Source of the DNA: Lacrimispora xylanisolvens
GTDB taxonomy: Bacteria; Bacillota; Clostridia; Lachnospirales; Lachnospiraceae
DNA: 64,000 bases
Assembly (NCBI RefSeq): GCF_002934545.1
Contig: NZ_PTJA01000001.1
Location: forward strand, 620,001 to 684,000
Reading direction: 5' to 3'
The notes beneath the pieces were generated by a model. The model was not told where the DNA came from and did no database searches. It saw only the letters and a program-made list of their open reading frames with translations. Made by a program: the position numbers and the translations under genes. Shown here in pieces: positions 1-9,306 of this stretch; the stretch's first letter is position 1, and each line of letters opens with the position of its first letter.

Positions 1-1064
1 GATAACTGATAGGTACCGCTGCCGGAAGAATTAGATGTTCCACCCGGCGTGTCATTGGACTGACTGGTGGGAGGGCTGGTTAAATTATTCGCTCCAGTCG
101 ATGATCCGCCTGGTCCTCCGGAATTCGTTGTAGAAGAACCTCCTGGGGCGCTGCTGTTGCTGTCGGTGCCTCCGGGAGTATTGCTGTTAGAAGAACCCGT
201 CGGTGTACCGGAAGAGCCGTTCTGATATGCTCCGTTGGAAGCGAAGCTATAGCTCTTTCCATCTATTGTGAGTGTAGTATTCGCTGCCATCTTTCCAGTT
301 GAAGGATCGAGATAATAATATACACCCGAAAGCTGAATCCAACCGGTAGTCATATGTCCTGAGTCGCCGAAATAATAGTAGGCACCTTCAATCTGCTTCC
401 AGCCATGAGCCATCTTACCATTGCTGGTATCCATATAGTACTTATTGGTACCGTCACTGAGCCAGCCAGTCATCATCTTACCTAATACTGATTTGGAATC
501 GGCATTCAGATAATAGTAGGCGTTGTCAATCTGTTTCCAGCCGGTTATCATCTTTCCGTCAGAACCGAAATAAAACCAGTCATTACCAACCTGTCCCCAT
601 CCGATGACGCAGGTACCGTCTTCCTTAAAATAGAACCAGCCATTATCCATATCTCTCCAGCCGGTAGCCATGGCACCGTCACCCTTCATATAGTAGTAAC
701 TGTTGCCTATTTTAAGCCATCCTTTTACAAGAACTCCGGTATCGTCCATGAGATAATAATACTTTCCGTTGTCCTTGATCCACTTGGTAGCCATAGATCC
801 ATTAGAATGGAAATAATACCAGTTTCCATTAATCTGCTTCCAGCCTGTCGCCATGATACCGGTAGTTAAATCAAGATAGTAAAACGTGCCGTCAGATGTC
901 TTAACCCAGCCTTTATGAACGGATCCATCCGCATCAAAATATTTCCACTGAGAACCTTCCTTAACCCAGCCTGTCGCAGCCCAGGCTGTATTAGCTGGTA
1001 TCAAAGCTGCGGTTCCTATCAGTCCTGCAAGCAGCAGAGCCGCTGTTTTCTTTCCGTATCGCAT
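1..1064 (-). CDS. Choline-binding (CW_binding_1) repeat surface protein, C-terminus beyond window
   Basis: The frame is open from an ATG at 1064 to the left edge, so the 3' end is missing. A GGAGGAAGAG ribosome site lies 7 bases upstream, at 1071-1080. The protein starts with a signal peptide (MRYGKKTAALLLAGLIG, cleavage probably after AWA) and continues with about twelve 20-residue repeats of the form GW-x-YYF/L-x-G-x-M-TGW. These are the aromatic/glycine repeats of the CW_binding_1 family, which fold as beta-hairpins and bind choline residues or glucans on the wall. The last visible ~75 residues are a low-complexity Ser/Gly/Thr/Pro/Asn linker, suggesting a further domain outside the window. 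A minus-strand TATAAT lies at 1114-1119; its -35 is weak. The neighbouring LicC-LicA fusion would supply the phosphocholine ligand. Specificity (choline versus glucan) cannot be told from the repeats. Confidence 0.9.
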   Translation of the reverse strand, partial: MRYGKKTAALLLAGLIGTAALIPANTAWAATGWVKEGSQWKYFDADGSVHKGWVKTSDGTFYYLDLTTGIMATGWKQINGNWYYFHSNGSMATKWIKDNGKYYYLMDDTGVLVKGWLKIGNSYYYMKGDGAMATGWRDMDNGWFYFKEDGTCVIGWGQVGNDWFYFGSDGKMITGWKQIDNAYYYLNADSKSVLGKMMTGWLSDGTNKYYMDTSNGKMAHGWKQIEGAYYYFGDSGHMTTGWIQLSGVYYYLDPSTGKMAANTTLTIDGKSYSFASNGAYQNGSSGTPTGSSNSNTPGGTDSNSSAPGGSSTTNSGGPGGSSTGANNLTSPPTSQSNDTPGGTSNSSGSGTYQL

Positions 1065-1182
1065 ACCGTTCTCTTCCTCCTGTTCCAGCTATTTCTATAT
1101 TACACATAGAGACATTATAACATAGTGCTAATCATAATACCTAAACATTTTATTACGATTTGCAGACAAATTTCCAAAAATG

Positions 1183-3009
1183 TCAAATATTCGGAAGCTC
1201 CATACATTTCTTATAGTATGTTTTTGCATATCGATACATGATTATGGTGTATTCGCCAAATTCCTCTCCCAGAAATGCTTTATAAATAGCCCAGAGACTC
1301 CATAAAAAGCCACCCAGAGCCATGTAAGCATAAACCGTATAGCGTTCTTCCGTGGTTGGAGTCCGCTTTAGATATATTTCAATCAGCCGATCAGTTTCTT
1401 CTTCATTATAATAGGAATAGATTGCGCACATGGATATATCGACAAGTGGATCACACATGCCCGCATATTCCCAGTCGATGAGACGAACGGTTCCATTGGG
1501 AAGCATTAAGAAGTTGTCCACTACCGTATCCAGATGAGACAGAACTTTTTTATGTCCCAGTTTCTCTAATTTATTTAGCAGCTCGCACATCTGGCTACGG
1601 ACATCTGAATAATCCTCAAAGGGAATCGCTCCATATTTTCTGCAGAGATTTTCATAAAAATCAATCCGTTCCTGGAAATCAAAGGTGTGAGATACCTCAA
1701 TTCCAGATTTATGAAATTCCCGTACAAGAGCCATACAACGTTCGATCTCTTCAAGGCTATTGGGGTTGGCATTGTGAGCACCTTCATAATATTCTGCAAT
1801 TTTATACCCTGTCTCACCATTAAAGTAGATAACCTTTTCTGTAATATCATATTGAGATAACGCATCATAAACTGCCTTCTCCTGTTGTCTGTTAATCAGC
1901 AGTTCCGTACCGGGGCCGGGGATTCTGCAGATATAATGGCGGTCTTTGATCTTAAACAGGAAGGATTTGTTGGTCATACCTGCTTTTAAACATCTGATCT
2001 CCGTGATTTCAGATTCAGGAACAGAGAAAACCTTGGAGACCAGCTCCAGAGCTTCATTGTCAGAGCGGTGCTGATACTTGATATCGAACCGGCGCAGTTC
2101 TTCCAGATTTTCAAATTCATACACTTCGTCAGCTGGTCTCCGGTTGATATACAGCTCAATTTCACGTCCAGCTTCAGAAAATTCAGGAAGACGTTTTGCA
2201 GTTTCACCTGAGAGCATCTCCATTAAGACATTTTCCCAATAAAACTGTTCGGTTCCGGGAATCTCATAATAAGCTTCCAGTACAGGCAGAAACTGGTCTG
2301 AGAAGGACTTGGAGAAAAAGACGGGACCATACATCACCCATTTGTCCTGCCCACCAACTGTTACATTTAAAATGCGTCCTTTCTTATTATAATCAAAACA
2401 CCATTCAGAAGTTTCCCCTTCCATATAAGAGGAGGAGTACCACGCGCCTCCTTCGTAGGAGTGATACATATTATGGCGCATCCAGTTATCAGAGGAGAGG
2501 AGGTACATATTTCTGTTTTTGAATAACTCCCTGGCGTGGTAAATGGTAGCCAGAGTATTCTTTTTAGAGTATTCAGGATTATAAAGAAGCTTAACCTTAT
2601 ATTTATCTATAAGGTACTCGAATTTCTCTTTCAGGTATCCGACTACGATTGTGATGTCATAGATACCGGATTCATGAAGCTGTCGGATCTGGCGTTCGAT
2701 CATGCGCTCACCAAATACTTCTAAAAGTCCTTTTGGCGTTTCAAAAGTCAGTGGAACAAAACGAGATCCGAAGCCGGCAGCAATGATTACGGCGCCATCA
2801 ACTTTATGTTCATTCAGAAGTGCTTTTCCGGCAGGAAGGAGTTCGTAGGATTCATTCATCTTACCGGGTGCGATTAATTCTATTTCAATACAGTCCTTAA
2901 CCAGACTGTTTGCGGTACCGAGTGAAACCATAAGTTCCTGTGATATCTCTCTTTGTGTGACCGCCGGATTTTCCAGAATCAGACGGCAGATAATAACATT
3001 ACGATTCAT
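1183..3009 (-). CDS. Winged-helix / phosphocholine cytidylyltransferase / choline kinase fusion (LicC-LicA type)
   Basis: A 608-residue fusion. Residues 1-67 look like a winged helix (VTQREISQELMVSLGTANSL). Residues 72-300 are a nucleotidyltransferase with the signature AAGFGSRFVPLTFETPKGL at 77-95, as in LicC phosphocholine cytidylyltransferases. Residues 315-608 are a choline/aminoglycoside-kinase fold with the catalytic motif H492-x-D494-x4-N499 and the metal-binding D512 in LIDWEYAG, as in LicA. The expected reactions are choline to phosphocholine to CDP-choline, the donor for phosphocholine on surface polymers. Start ATG 3009 has GGAGG at 3020-3024, and a good promoter lies upstream. It sits between two choline-binding protein genes, which fits the assignment. 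No LicD transferase or choline transporter is visible here. Other small amino-alcohols are possible substrates. Confidence 0.85.
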   Translation of the reverse strand: MNRNVIICRLILENPAVTQREISQELMVSLGTANSLVKDCIEIELIAPGKMNESYELLPAGKALLNEHKVDGAVIIAAGFGSRFVPLTFETPKGLLEVFGERMIERQIRQLHESGIYDITIVVGYLKEKFEYLIDKYKVKLLYNPEYSKKNTLATIYHARELFKNRNMYLLSSDNWMRHNMYHSYEGGAWYSSSYMEGETSEWCFDYNKKGRILNVTVGGQDKWVMYGPVFFSKSFSDQFLPVLEAYYEIPGTEQFYWENVLMEMLSGETAKRLPEFSEAGREIELYINRRPADEVYEFENLEELRRFDIKYQHRSDNEALELVSKVFSVPESEITEIRCLKAGMTNKSFLFKIKDRHYICRIPGPGTELLINRQQEKAVYDALSQYDITEKVIYFNGETGYKIAEYYEGAHNANPNSLEEIERCMALVREFHKSGIEVSHTFDFQERIDFYENLCRKYGAIPFEDYSDVRSQMCELLNKLEKLGHKKVLSHLDTVVDNFLMLPNGTVRLIDWEYAGMCDPLVDISMCAIYSYYNEEETDRLIEIYLKRTPTTEERYTVYAYMALGGFLWSLWAIYKAFLGEEFGEYTIIMYRYAKTYYKKCMELPNI

Positions 3010-3086
3010 AGTAAAATAACCTCCACATATATTAAATTGGGTATAATCTGATGTTCAAAATTATAATTGTGTAAATTTATATGAAC

Positions 3087-3114
3087 ATTATACCATTGAA
3101 CTGGTAAAAATCAA
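3087..3114 (-). promoter_or_regulatory. Sigma-A-type promoter of the LicC-LicA fusion gene
   Basis: On the minus strand TTGATT (3109-3114) and TATAAT (3087-3092) are separated by 16 bases. This places transcription start near 3080 and leaves a leader of about 70 bases. The leader region contains the short inverted repeat TGTTCA/TGAACA, a possible operator. Confidence 0.6.
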
Positions 3115-3382
3115 TAGATGATTCACGTTGCAAAAATTGTAGAAAATGCAGATAAAATAAGGATTTTAGCTTCAAATTAGGCTTGTGTATTTTAAAAAAA
3201 CAATTTATCCTAAAAAATGCCATTCTGTAATAATTCTGTAAGAAATTGAACAGATAAATGTTATAGCATTTTTACAAAAAATGTATTATAATGTTCCATG
3301 TGATGGAGGAATTGATAGCTTCTTCCGAAATTGTTAATATTTTTTTGAATATGCAAAATATGCAAAAAAAGTAAAAAAAGTA

Positions 3383-3411
3383 TTGATAATTTCCATTATA
3401 GGAAGTATAAT
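3383..3411 (+). promoter_or_regulatory. Sigma-A-type promoter of the choline-binding protein gene at 3478
   Basis: TTGATA (3383-3388), a 17-base spacer and a perfect TATAAT (3406-3411). Start near 3418 means an upstream in-frame ATG at 3421 would sit at the very 5' end of the mRNA without a ribosome site, supporting ATG 3478. The rest of the 3010-3477 gap is A+T-rich with no gene seen. Confidence 0.65.
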
Positions 3412-3477
3412 TACCTCGTAATGCTATTAGGAATTTCAGAAAGTATTTCAAAAAGAAAAAAGGAGAGTGCATTAATT

Positions 3478-5169
3478 ATGAGAAAGCAGACTAAATTAGT
3501 TGCTGTTTTATCTACAGCAGCACTGCTTGCAGTAGGCGCTTCCATGACCTCTTTCGCAGCAACTGGCTGGCAGGAAGAAAATGGTACATGGGTATATTAC
3601 AGCAAGAGCGGAGACAAAGAAACAGAGAAGTGGGAGAAATCCGGCGACAACTGGTTCTACCTTAACGAAGATGGTGAGATGACTACCGATAAGATCGTTG
3701 AATATAATGATCAGTACTACTATGTAGACGAGAACGGTGCTATGGTAACCAATAAGTGGGTTTCCGTTGAGAATGAAGATTATGATGGAAGCAACTCTGA
3801 TGATCCAGTAAATAACTGGTATTACTTCGGTTCTAACGGTAAGGCTTATAAGACAGCTAGCTCTACCAACACTGCTACATTCAAGACCATTAATGGTAAG
3901 AAATATATCTTTAATGATGAAGGCAAGATGTTATATGGTTGGATCAATGCTGAAGGTCAGAGAGAAACTGGCGATGAGAAGTGGCGTGATGGCGTTTACT
4001 ATTGCGGCGATGAGAATGATGGAGCACAGGCACTTGGCTGGGCTTCCCTTGATATCGTAGATAATAACTACACTGATGACGATGCTCCTGGTGTAAGCAG
4101 TAGCAGAGTTTTCGATGATGAGAATCAGACTCGTTGGTTCTACTTCAATACTAATGGTAAGAAGTATGTTAGCAAAGATGGTAAGACTATTAACGGTAAA
4201 AAATACAGCTTCGATCAGTATGGCCGTATGAATGCAGAATGGGTTGCTTTCGGTGCAACACCTACTACTGCTACTATAGCATCTGCTGGTGCTGGTATTA
4301 CTGCAACTTATGGTTCAGCTGAATATACAGATAACTGGAGATATTTTGGCTCACCTGAAGATGGAGCAAGAATTACCAAGGGTTGGTTCAAGGTAGTTCC
4401 TGATTATTATCTGAATACATCTAAATATAACGATGACGAGGATTCTTGGTATTATTCAGATCGTAATGGTAATTTAGTTGCTGGTAAAATCGAAACAATC
4501 AATGGCAAGAAATATGCATTTGATGAGTTCGGTAGAATGAAAGACGGATTAAAGTTTATCAAGTTTAAAGATAACAGCAAAACTCAGATCGCTGAAATTT
4601 TAGGTGATGATAATGATCGTCTTCCATTTGATACAGAGGATAACTTTAAAAATAATGCTCCTCAGTTAGATGCAGAAGGATACTATTGCTATTACTTCGG
4701 AAATGGCGATGATGGATCTATGAAGACTAATAAGCAGACTATCTCTATTGATGGAGAATCTAATACATTCTTATTCAATAAGTCTGGTGGCTGGAAAGGC
4801 GCTGGTAAGACAGGCGTTGATAATAAGAAGTATTATCAGTCTGGTAGAATGTTAGCTGCTAGTAAAGATGATAAATATTCTGTTGTTAAAGAATACACTA
4901 TTAATGTAGATGGCGTTGATCATACCGTTTATACTCTGTTAACAACTGATGATTTCCTTAATAATGAGTCAGCTGTAACAAAGAATCGTGTAACAAAATC
5001 AGGATATAGCGATTATCAGGAGATTACCATTGCTTCAGGCGCTAAGTACTACTTAGTAAATACAGCTGGTACTGTTCAGAAGAGCAAAAACAAAGCAAAA
5101 GATGGTAACGATAACTGCTACAAAGTCAATGGTAGCGGCACAATTGAAGCTGTTTTTGTAGAAGACTAA
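3478..5169 (+). CDS. Secreted choline-binding (CW_binding_1) repeat protein
   Basis: A 563-residue protein from ATG 3478, preceded by AAAGGAGAG. The in-frame ATG at 3421 is rejected because it lies almost on the transcription start and would put 19 charged residues before the signal peptide MRKQTKLVAVLSTAALLAVG (cleavage after SFA). The mature part is built of irregular repeats with WY/FYF, NG and GW cores typical of wall-binding hairpins, interspersed with Asp/Asn-rich stretches and several copies of TINGKKY. No catalytic domain is seen. The first 140 residues closely resemble the minus-strand protein at 43725-45071 (shared patterns ENGTW, YYLNEDGE, YYVDE, WVSV), so the two are paralogues. 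A strong terminator follows. The role is probably structural or adhesive surface coating. Confidence 0.88.
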   Translation: MRKQTKLVAVLSTAALLAVGASMTSFAATGWQEENGTWVYYSKSGDKETEKWEKSGDNWFYLNEDGEMTTDKIVEYNDQYYYVDENGAMVTNKWVSVENEDYDGSNSDDPVNNWYYFGSNGKAYKTASSTNTATFKTINGKKYIFNDEGKMLYGWINAEGQRETGDEKWRDGVYYCGDENDGAQALGWASLDIVDNNYTDDDAPGVSSSRVFDDENQTRWFYFNTNGKKYVSKDGKTINGKKYSFDQYGRMNAEWVAFGATPTTATIASAGAGITATYGSAEYTDNWRYFGSPEDGARITKGWFKVVPDYYLNTSKYNDDEDSWYYSDRNGNLVAGKIETINGKKYAFDEFGRMKDGLKFIKFKDNSKTQIAEILGDDNDRLPFDTEDNFKNNAPQLDAEGYYCYYFGNGDDGSMKTNKQTISIDGESNTFLFNKSGGWKGAGKTGVDNKKYYQSGRMLAASKDDKYSVVKEYTINVDGVDHTVYTLLTTDDFLNNESAVTKNRVTKSGYSDYQEITIASGAKYYLVNTAGTVQKSKNKAKDGNDNCYKVNGSGTIEAVFVED

Positions 5170-5192
5170 TTTTATATTAATTATAAAGTTGA

Positions 5193-5230
5193 GAAAGGGT
5201 AAGGTTCTTAGAACCTTACCCTTTCTTTTT
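5193..5230 (+). terminator. Rho-independent terminator after 3478-5169
   Basis: A perfect 15-bp stem (5193-5207 with 5211-5225), a three-base loop and a T-run. The inner ten base pairs, GGTAAGGTTC/GAACCTTACC, recur in the terminator at 6881. Confidence 0.9.
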
Positions 5231-5287
5231 GAGAAATAAAGTGGTATACTTAAACAACAAATATTTGACAGGAAAGGAAAATAGGGT

Positions 5288-6844
5288 ATGTCAATAAATA
5301 CTTATAATGAATTAAGTGAAAAGCCAAATTTTTTATCAATCTTACTTAACATATATATGATCTCAATTGGTGTAGGTCTTCCTCTGGTTTTTAGACATTA
5401 TTACTTTGACATTCTTCAATTTAAGTATTACTATTATTGCTTTTGTACGATTGCAATGTTGGTATTGGTAATGACCTATTATATTATGGAAAAAGTCAAG
5501 ACCGATCAGAGCTATTTGCATAATACAAGCAGAATTAGAAAAAAGTTATCACTAGTAGACTATTTCGTAATAATTTACTGGTTTATAGCTATTTTATCAA
5601 CGCTTAATTCAGATTATCTCTATGAGTCGTTTTGGGGTAATGAAGGAAGATTTACTGGACTTTTTTTGATTTCCTGGTATGTTCTGTCTTATTTCTGCGT
5701 AAGTAGACTTTGGAATTTTAAAGAATGGTATTTAGATTTAATTCTAATAGCAGGTTTTTTAGTATGCTTGTTTGGAATAACAGATTATTTTAGATTGGAT
5801 ATTTTTGGGTTTAAAGTTAACATGATACCTGACCAGAAAGACATCTTTACTTCAACGATTGGAAATATAAATACCTATACGGCATATGTAGGTATAATAA
5901 CGGCGCTATCAACAGTTCTTTACGCTAAAGAAAACAGATCCACGCATTTGATGTGCTACTATATTTGTATGGTTACAAGTTTTTTTGCAATTATCATGGG
6001 GGTAAGTGATAACGCTTATTTAACTTTAATGGCGTTATTTGGTCTATTGCCTATTTTCTTATTTCTAAATATGAGAGGCATTAAAAGGTATTTTATTATC
6101 ATTACAACATTTTTTTCTGTAGCGCAATGCATTGATTGGATAAATTATAAATTTAGTAATCAGGTTATAGGAATAGACAGTGCTTTTAAACTTGTGCTAG
6201 AATTTAAGTTTTTACACATTTTGGTCATAATACTGTGGTCATTATTATTATTATGGCATATTTGGGATTTAAAAGGTAAAAATAAGTTATTTGAATTGGG
6301 TAATGTAATGGTATATATATGGATTGGTATAATTACAATTACATCATTAATTATCATTTTTATTTTGCTTGATTGTAACATTGCTGGACATGCATCAAAA
6401 TATAATGGTCTTAGTAATTATTTTGTACTTAATGATGATTGGGGAACACACCGCGGTTATATATGGAGAAATGGGTTGGAATGTTTCTCAAAACTAACTT
6501 TTTGGAAAAAAATGATAGGCTATGGCCCGGAAACATTTGGAATATTAATATTGAAAGCTACAGCAAATAACAAATATAATGAAATATTTGATAGCGCTCA
6601 TAATGAGTACTTACACATGCTTATTACAGTAGGAGTTTTTGGATTGATATCTTACTTAATTTTTGTTTTTTCTATTATAAAAAAATGCTTTAAACATAAA
6701 GAAAATAATTATTTAATGGCAATTGCATTTGGTATTATTTGCTACAGTGCCCAAGCATTTGTTAATCTTAATCTCCCTATTGCTACACCTATATTTTGGC
6801 TTTTGATTAGTATGGCTAGTGCAAAACTAAATCATGCAGAGTAA
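5288..6844 (+). CDS. O-antigen ligase/polymerase-like polytopic membrane protein
   Basis: A 518-residue, strongly hydrophobic protein with around a dozen membrane segments. A long polar loop at about residues 370-450 contains AGHASKYNG, DDWGTHRGYIWRNGLECF and GYGPETF-like motifs. That loop, followed by HNEYLHMLITVGVFGLISY, is typical of the Wzy_C/WaaL (O-antigen ligase) superfamily, where conserved Arg and His residues join undecaprenyl-linked glycans to an acceptor or to each other. The start ATG 5288 has AGGAAAGG upstream. The gene is A+T-rich and stands alone between two near-identical terminators. It may polymerise or ligate the glycan made by the operon beginning at 7879. Polymerase and ligase cannot be distinguished from sequence. 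Confidence 0.8.
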   Translation: MSINTYNELSEKPNFLSILLNIYMISIGVGLPLVFRHYYFDILQFKYYYYCFCTIAMLVLVMTYYIMEKVKTDQSYLHNTSRIRKKLSLVDYFVIIYWFIAILSTLNSDYLYESFWGNEGRFTGLFLISWYVLSYFCVSRLWNFKEWYLDLILIAGFLVCLFGITDYFRLDIFGFKVNMIPDQKDIFTSTIGNINTYTAYVGIITALSTVLYAKENRSTHLMCYYICMVTSFFAIIMGVSDNAYLTLMALFGLLPIFLFLNMRGIKRYFIIITTFFSVAQCIDWINYKFSNQVIGIDSAFKLVLEFKFLHILVIILWSLLLLWHIWDLKGKNKLFELGNVMVYIWIGIITITSLIIIFILLDCNIAGHASKYNGLSNYFVLNDDWGTHRGYIWRNGLECFSKLTFWKKMIGYGPETFGILILKATANNKYNEIFDSAHNEYLHMLITVGVFGLISYLIFVFSIIKKCFKHKENNYLMAIAFGIICYSAQAFVNLNLPIATPIFWLLISMASAKLNHAE

Positions 6845-6880
6845 ATGTATTAAATTTATATTATTTATAAGAGAAGAGAA

Positions 6881-6908
6881 GGTAAGGTTCTTTGAACCTT
6901 ACCCTTTT
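6881..6908 (+). terminator. Rho-independent terminator after 5288-6844
   Basis: A ten-bp stem (6881-6890 with 6894-6903), loop TTT, then a C and a T-run. Stem sequence is the same as that at 5198-5207/5211-5220. Confidence 0.85.
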
Positions 6909-7085
6909 TAAAATTATGGTATATGTAAAATATTTTAGATTAAGCTTTTATAGTAAATGTTTTAAAAGTAAACGGTAAAACGTTCGTACCTTAACAGTAA
7001 TACCGTATTGCTGGCGGCACATACTTGTGAACTGGCTACAATTAACTAGACAGAAATTTTAAAGGCATATATGATAATCTTAATA

Positions 7086-7607
7086 AGAAAAGGATGATGC
7101 CCCCTATGCCTAAAAACAAAGAACCAAGTCCACGCCGTACATTTACACCTTTATTAAAGCAACAAATCGTTGATCCCTACCGAGGTGGAAAAAGTAAATG
7201 CGATATTATCAGAGAATATGATATTGCATATTCACTCTGCAGGCGGATAACAGTAGTCCCTTTAAGGAAAAAGATAGCCGTTCTACAGAAGATGCAGAGC
7301 TGATCAGGCTTCGCAAAGAAAACCAGTAGCTTAAGATGGAAAACGATATTTTAAAACAAGCAGCGCTGATGTTAGGGCAAAAGTAAATGCAATCAAGGAA
7401 AACCGTGATAATTACGGAACGCGGAATATAATTCAGATCTAAAGGATAGAAATCTAATCGCTTCCGGCCACCGTATCCAGGTTTATACGACTGCCCGGTT
7501 CCGTATGCATAAAGATACCTGCAAAGAGTCAAAAATTGAAAACGTTGTTGATTCAATAAACAACTATATAGAAATATTGGTTTAAGAACCACAGATTGAT
7601 TCTTCAC
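7086..7607 (+). pseudogene. Decayed IS3-family transposase (orfA plus start of orfB)
   Basis: The first 55 residues from ATG 7094 (SPRRTFTPLLKQQIVDPY, then KCDIIREYDI) match an IS3-type OrfA helix-turn-helix. A frame change near 7300 is followed by AELIRLRKENQ, a stop, then LKMENDILKQAALMLGQK, which is the leucine-zipper end of OrfA. The start of OrfB can be pieced together across frames (AIKENRDNYGTR, then TARFRMHKDTCKESKIENVVD), after which the catalytic DDE region is absent. Several stops and frame changes make it non-functional. It separates the polymerase-like gene from the following operon and marks a past insertion. Precise ends were not identified. The remaining sequence up to the promoter at 7798 shows nothing recognisable. 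Confidence 0.75.
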
Positions 7608-7797
7608 TAGGATATTTGGCAGCGGTGAAGTATAGAATGATCATCCTTAAAAAGTTGTCAATAAAAACTGTTGACAATCCAGCGTGTAGTTTTTAAAACT
7701 ATATTATCTCAAAAAGATTAATTAGGAGATATTGTTAAATAAGGTATAATATTCATAAAAACTTAAAAAATAACATCTTTTTTTCTAAGGTATAAGA

Positions 7798-7827
7798 TTG
7801 TACATACTATAAATATTATGATATACT
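7798..7827 (+). promoter_or_regulatory. Probable promoter of the 7.9-17 kb polysaccharide operon
   Basis: TTGTAC (7798-7803), an 18-base spacer and TATACT (7822-7827), about 50 bases before the first start codon at 7879, which itself has AAGGTG upstream. Confidence 0.5.
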
Positions 7828-7878
7828 AATAAGGACTTTGCTACTGATATATTATCTAGATAAATGAAGGTGTAATCA

Positions 7879-9261
7879 ATGAAAATCAATCAGAAATTTA
7901 AAAGGCTTATTAGACTTTTTTTTACTTTTGGTATCACATCTATGCTTATTATATTATATAGCTGGACATGGATAGGATATTATAATAAAATTATTGAGTT
8001 TCCTTTTTTTCGTAGAGGGAATTGGATGATGATATTTTTATATGGTGTTATTCTAATATTATTTATGAGTATATATGGAGGTTATAAAGTTGGATATTTA
8101 AAAAAAGGCAATTTAATTTATTCCCAAGTTTTAGCAGTCATATTTACTAATCTATTTACATATTTACAAATCGCAGTTTTAGATAAGCACTTTTTAAACC
8201 CTTTACAATTAATAAAAATGTCGATTGTAGATTTTTCAATTATTATTGTTTGGACTATAGTATATCAATGGTTTTATCGAAAATTGTTTCCGCCAAGAAA
8301 AATGTTATTAATATCTGGAGGAAGATCTGATTACCATCTTGCCGAAAAAATAAATTCAAGGGAAGATAAATATGAAATTTGCCAGACAATAAACATACAA
8401 TATGGAATCGATTTAATCCAGCGAGAAATAATGAATTACGATGGTACTATTATTGGTGATATTTCATCACATGAAAGAAATTTAATTTTAAAATATTGTT
8501 ATGAAAATTCTATTCGCACTTATAGCGTACCTAAGATATCAGATATCTTGTTAAAAAGTACTGTTGAGTTAAATTTATTTGATTCTCCGCTTTTATTATC
8601 AAGAAATGAAGGATTGTCTATTGAACAACTATTTATTAAAAGGCTAACAGATATTGCTGGCGCTATTGTAGGCTTAATTATAACTGCACCACTATTTTTA
8701 CTAATTTGTCTTTTAATTAAATTTACAGATAAAGGTCCGGCTTTTTTTAAACAAGCCAGGTTAACAAAGGATAATAAGATATTTTATATCTATAAATTCC
8801 GCACTATGATTCAGGAAGCTGAAAAGGATGGAGTGGCTCGTTTAGCAGAAGATGGTGATAATCGGATAATTCCAATTGGGCATCTATTAAGAAGAATGAG
8901 ATTAGATGAATTACCACAGCTAGTTAATATACTCATGGGGGATATGTCTTTTGTAGGACCAAGACCAGAGAGGCCAGAACTAATGCGTGAAATTGTTAAT
9001 GATATTCCTGAGTTTTCATATAGAACTAAGGTTAAGGCTGGACTCACAGGATATGCTCAGATTTATGGAAAATACAATACTACGGCGTATGATAAACTTA
9101 AATTAGATTTAACATATATTAGAAATTATTCATTTCTTTTAGATTTAAAGCTAATATTAATGACTCCTAAAATTTTGTTTATGAAAGAAAGCACTGAAGG
9201 AGTAAAAATATCTAAGGATAATATGGTAAAAAAAAATCATGAATATGATATAAATGATTAA
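7879..9261 (+). CDS. Initiating undecaprenyl-phosphate sugar phosphotransferase
   Basis: A 460-residue polyprenyl-phosphate glycosyl-1-phosphate transferase. Residues 1-135 contain about four membrane helices, followed by a degenerate nucleotide-binding-like middle part and, from ~250 on, the bacterial sugar transferase domain. Its hallmarks are KRLTDIAGA and a membrane helix, the phosphate-handling stretches YKFRTM and RLDELPQL, then GDMSFVGPRPERPE and GLTGYAQIYGKYNT. The family transfers a sugar-1-phosphate from a nucleotide sugar to undecaprenyl phosphate, starting each repeat unit. It is the first gene of its operon. A second enzyme of the same class, with the same domain order, lies at 54950-56368, so two separate glycans are probably made. 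The sugar is not predictable. Confidence 0.92.
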   Translation: MKINQKFKRLIRLFFTFGITSMLIILYSWTWIGYYNKIIEFPFFRRGNWMMIFLYGVILILFMSIYGGYKVGYLKKGNLIYSQVLAVIFTNLFTYLQIAVLDKHFLNPLQLIKMSIVDFSIIIVWTIVYQWFYRKLFPPRKMLLISGGRSDYHLAEKINSREDKYEICQTINIQYGIDLIQREIMNYDGTIIGDISSHERNLILKYCYENSIRTYSVPKISDILLKSTVELNLFDSPLLLSRNEGLSIEQLFIKRLTDIAGAIVGLIITAPLFLLICLLIKFTDKGPAFFKQARLTKDNKIFYIYKFRTMIQEAEKDGVARLAEDGDNRIIPIGHLLRRMRLDELPQLVNILMGDMSFVGPRPERPELMREIVNDIPEFSYRTKVKAGLTGYAQIYGKYNTTAYDKLKLDLTYIRNYSFLLDLKLILMTPKILFMKESTEGVKISKDNMVKKNHEYDIND

Positions 9262-9306
9262 ATCTATTTATTTTATAAATAATTTTTGTAGTGGGAAATT
9301 ATAAAA

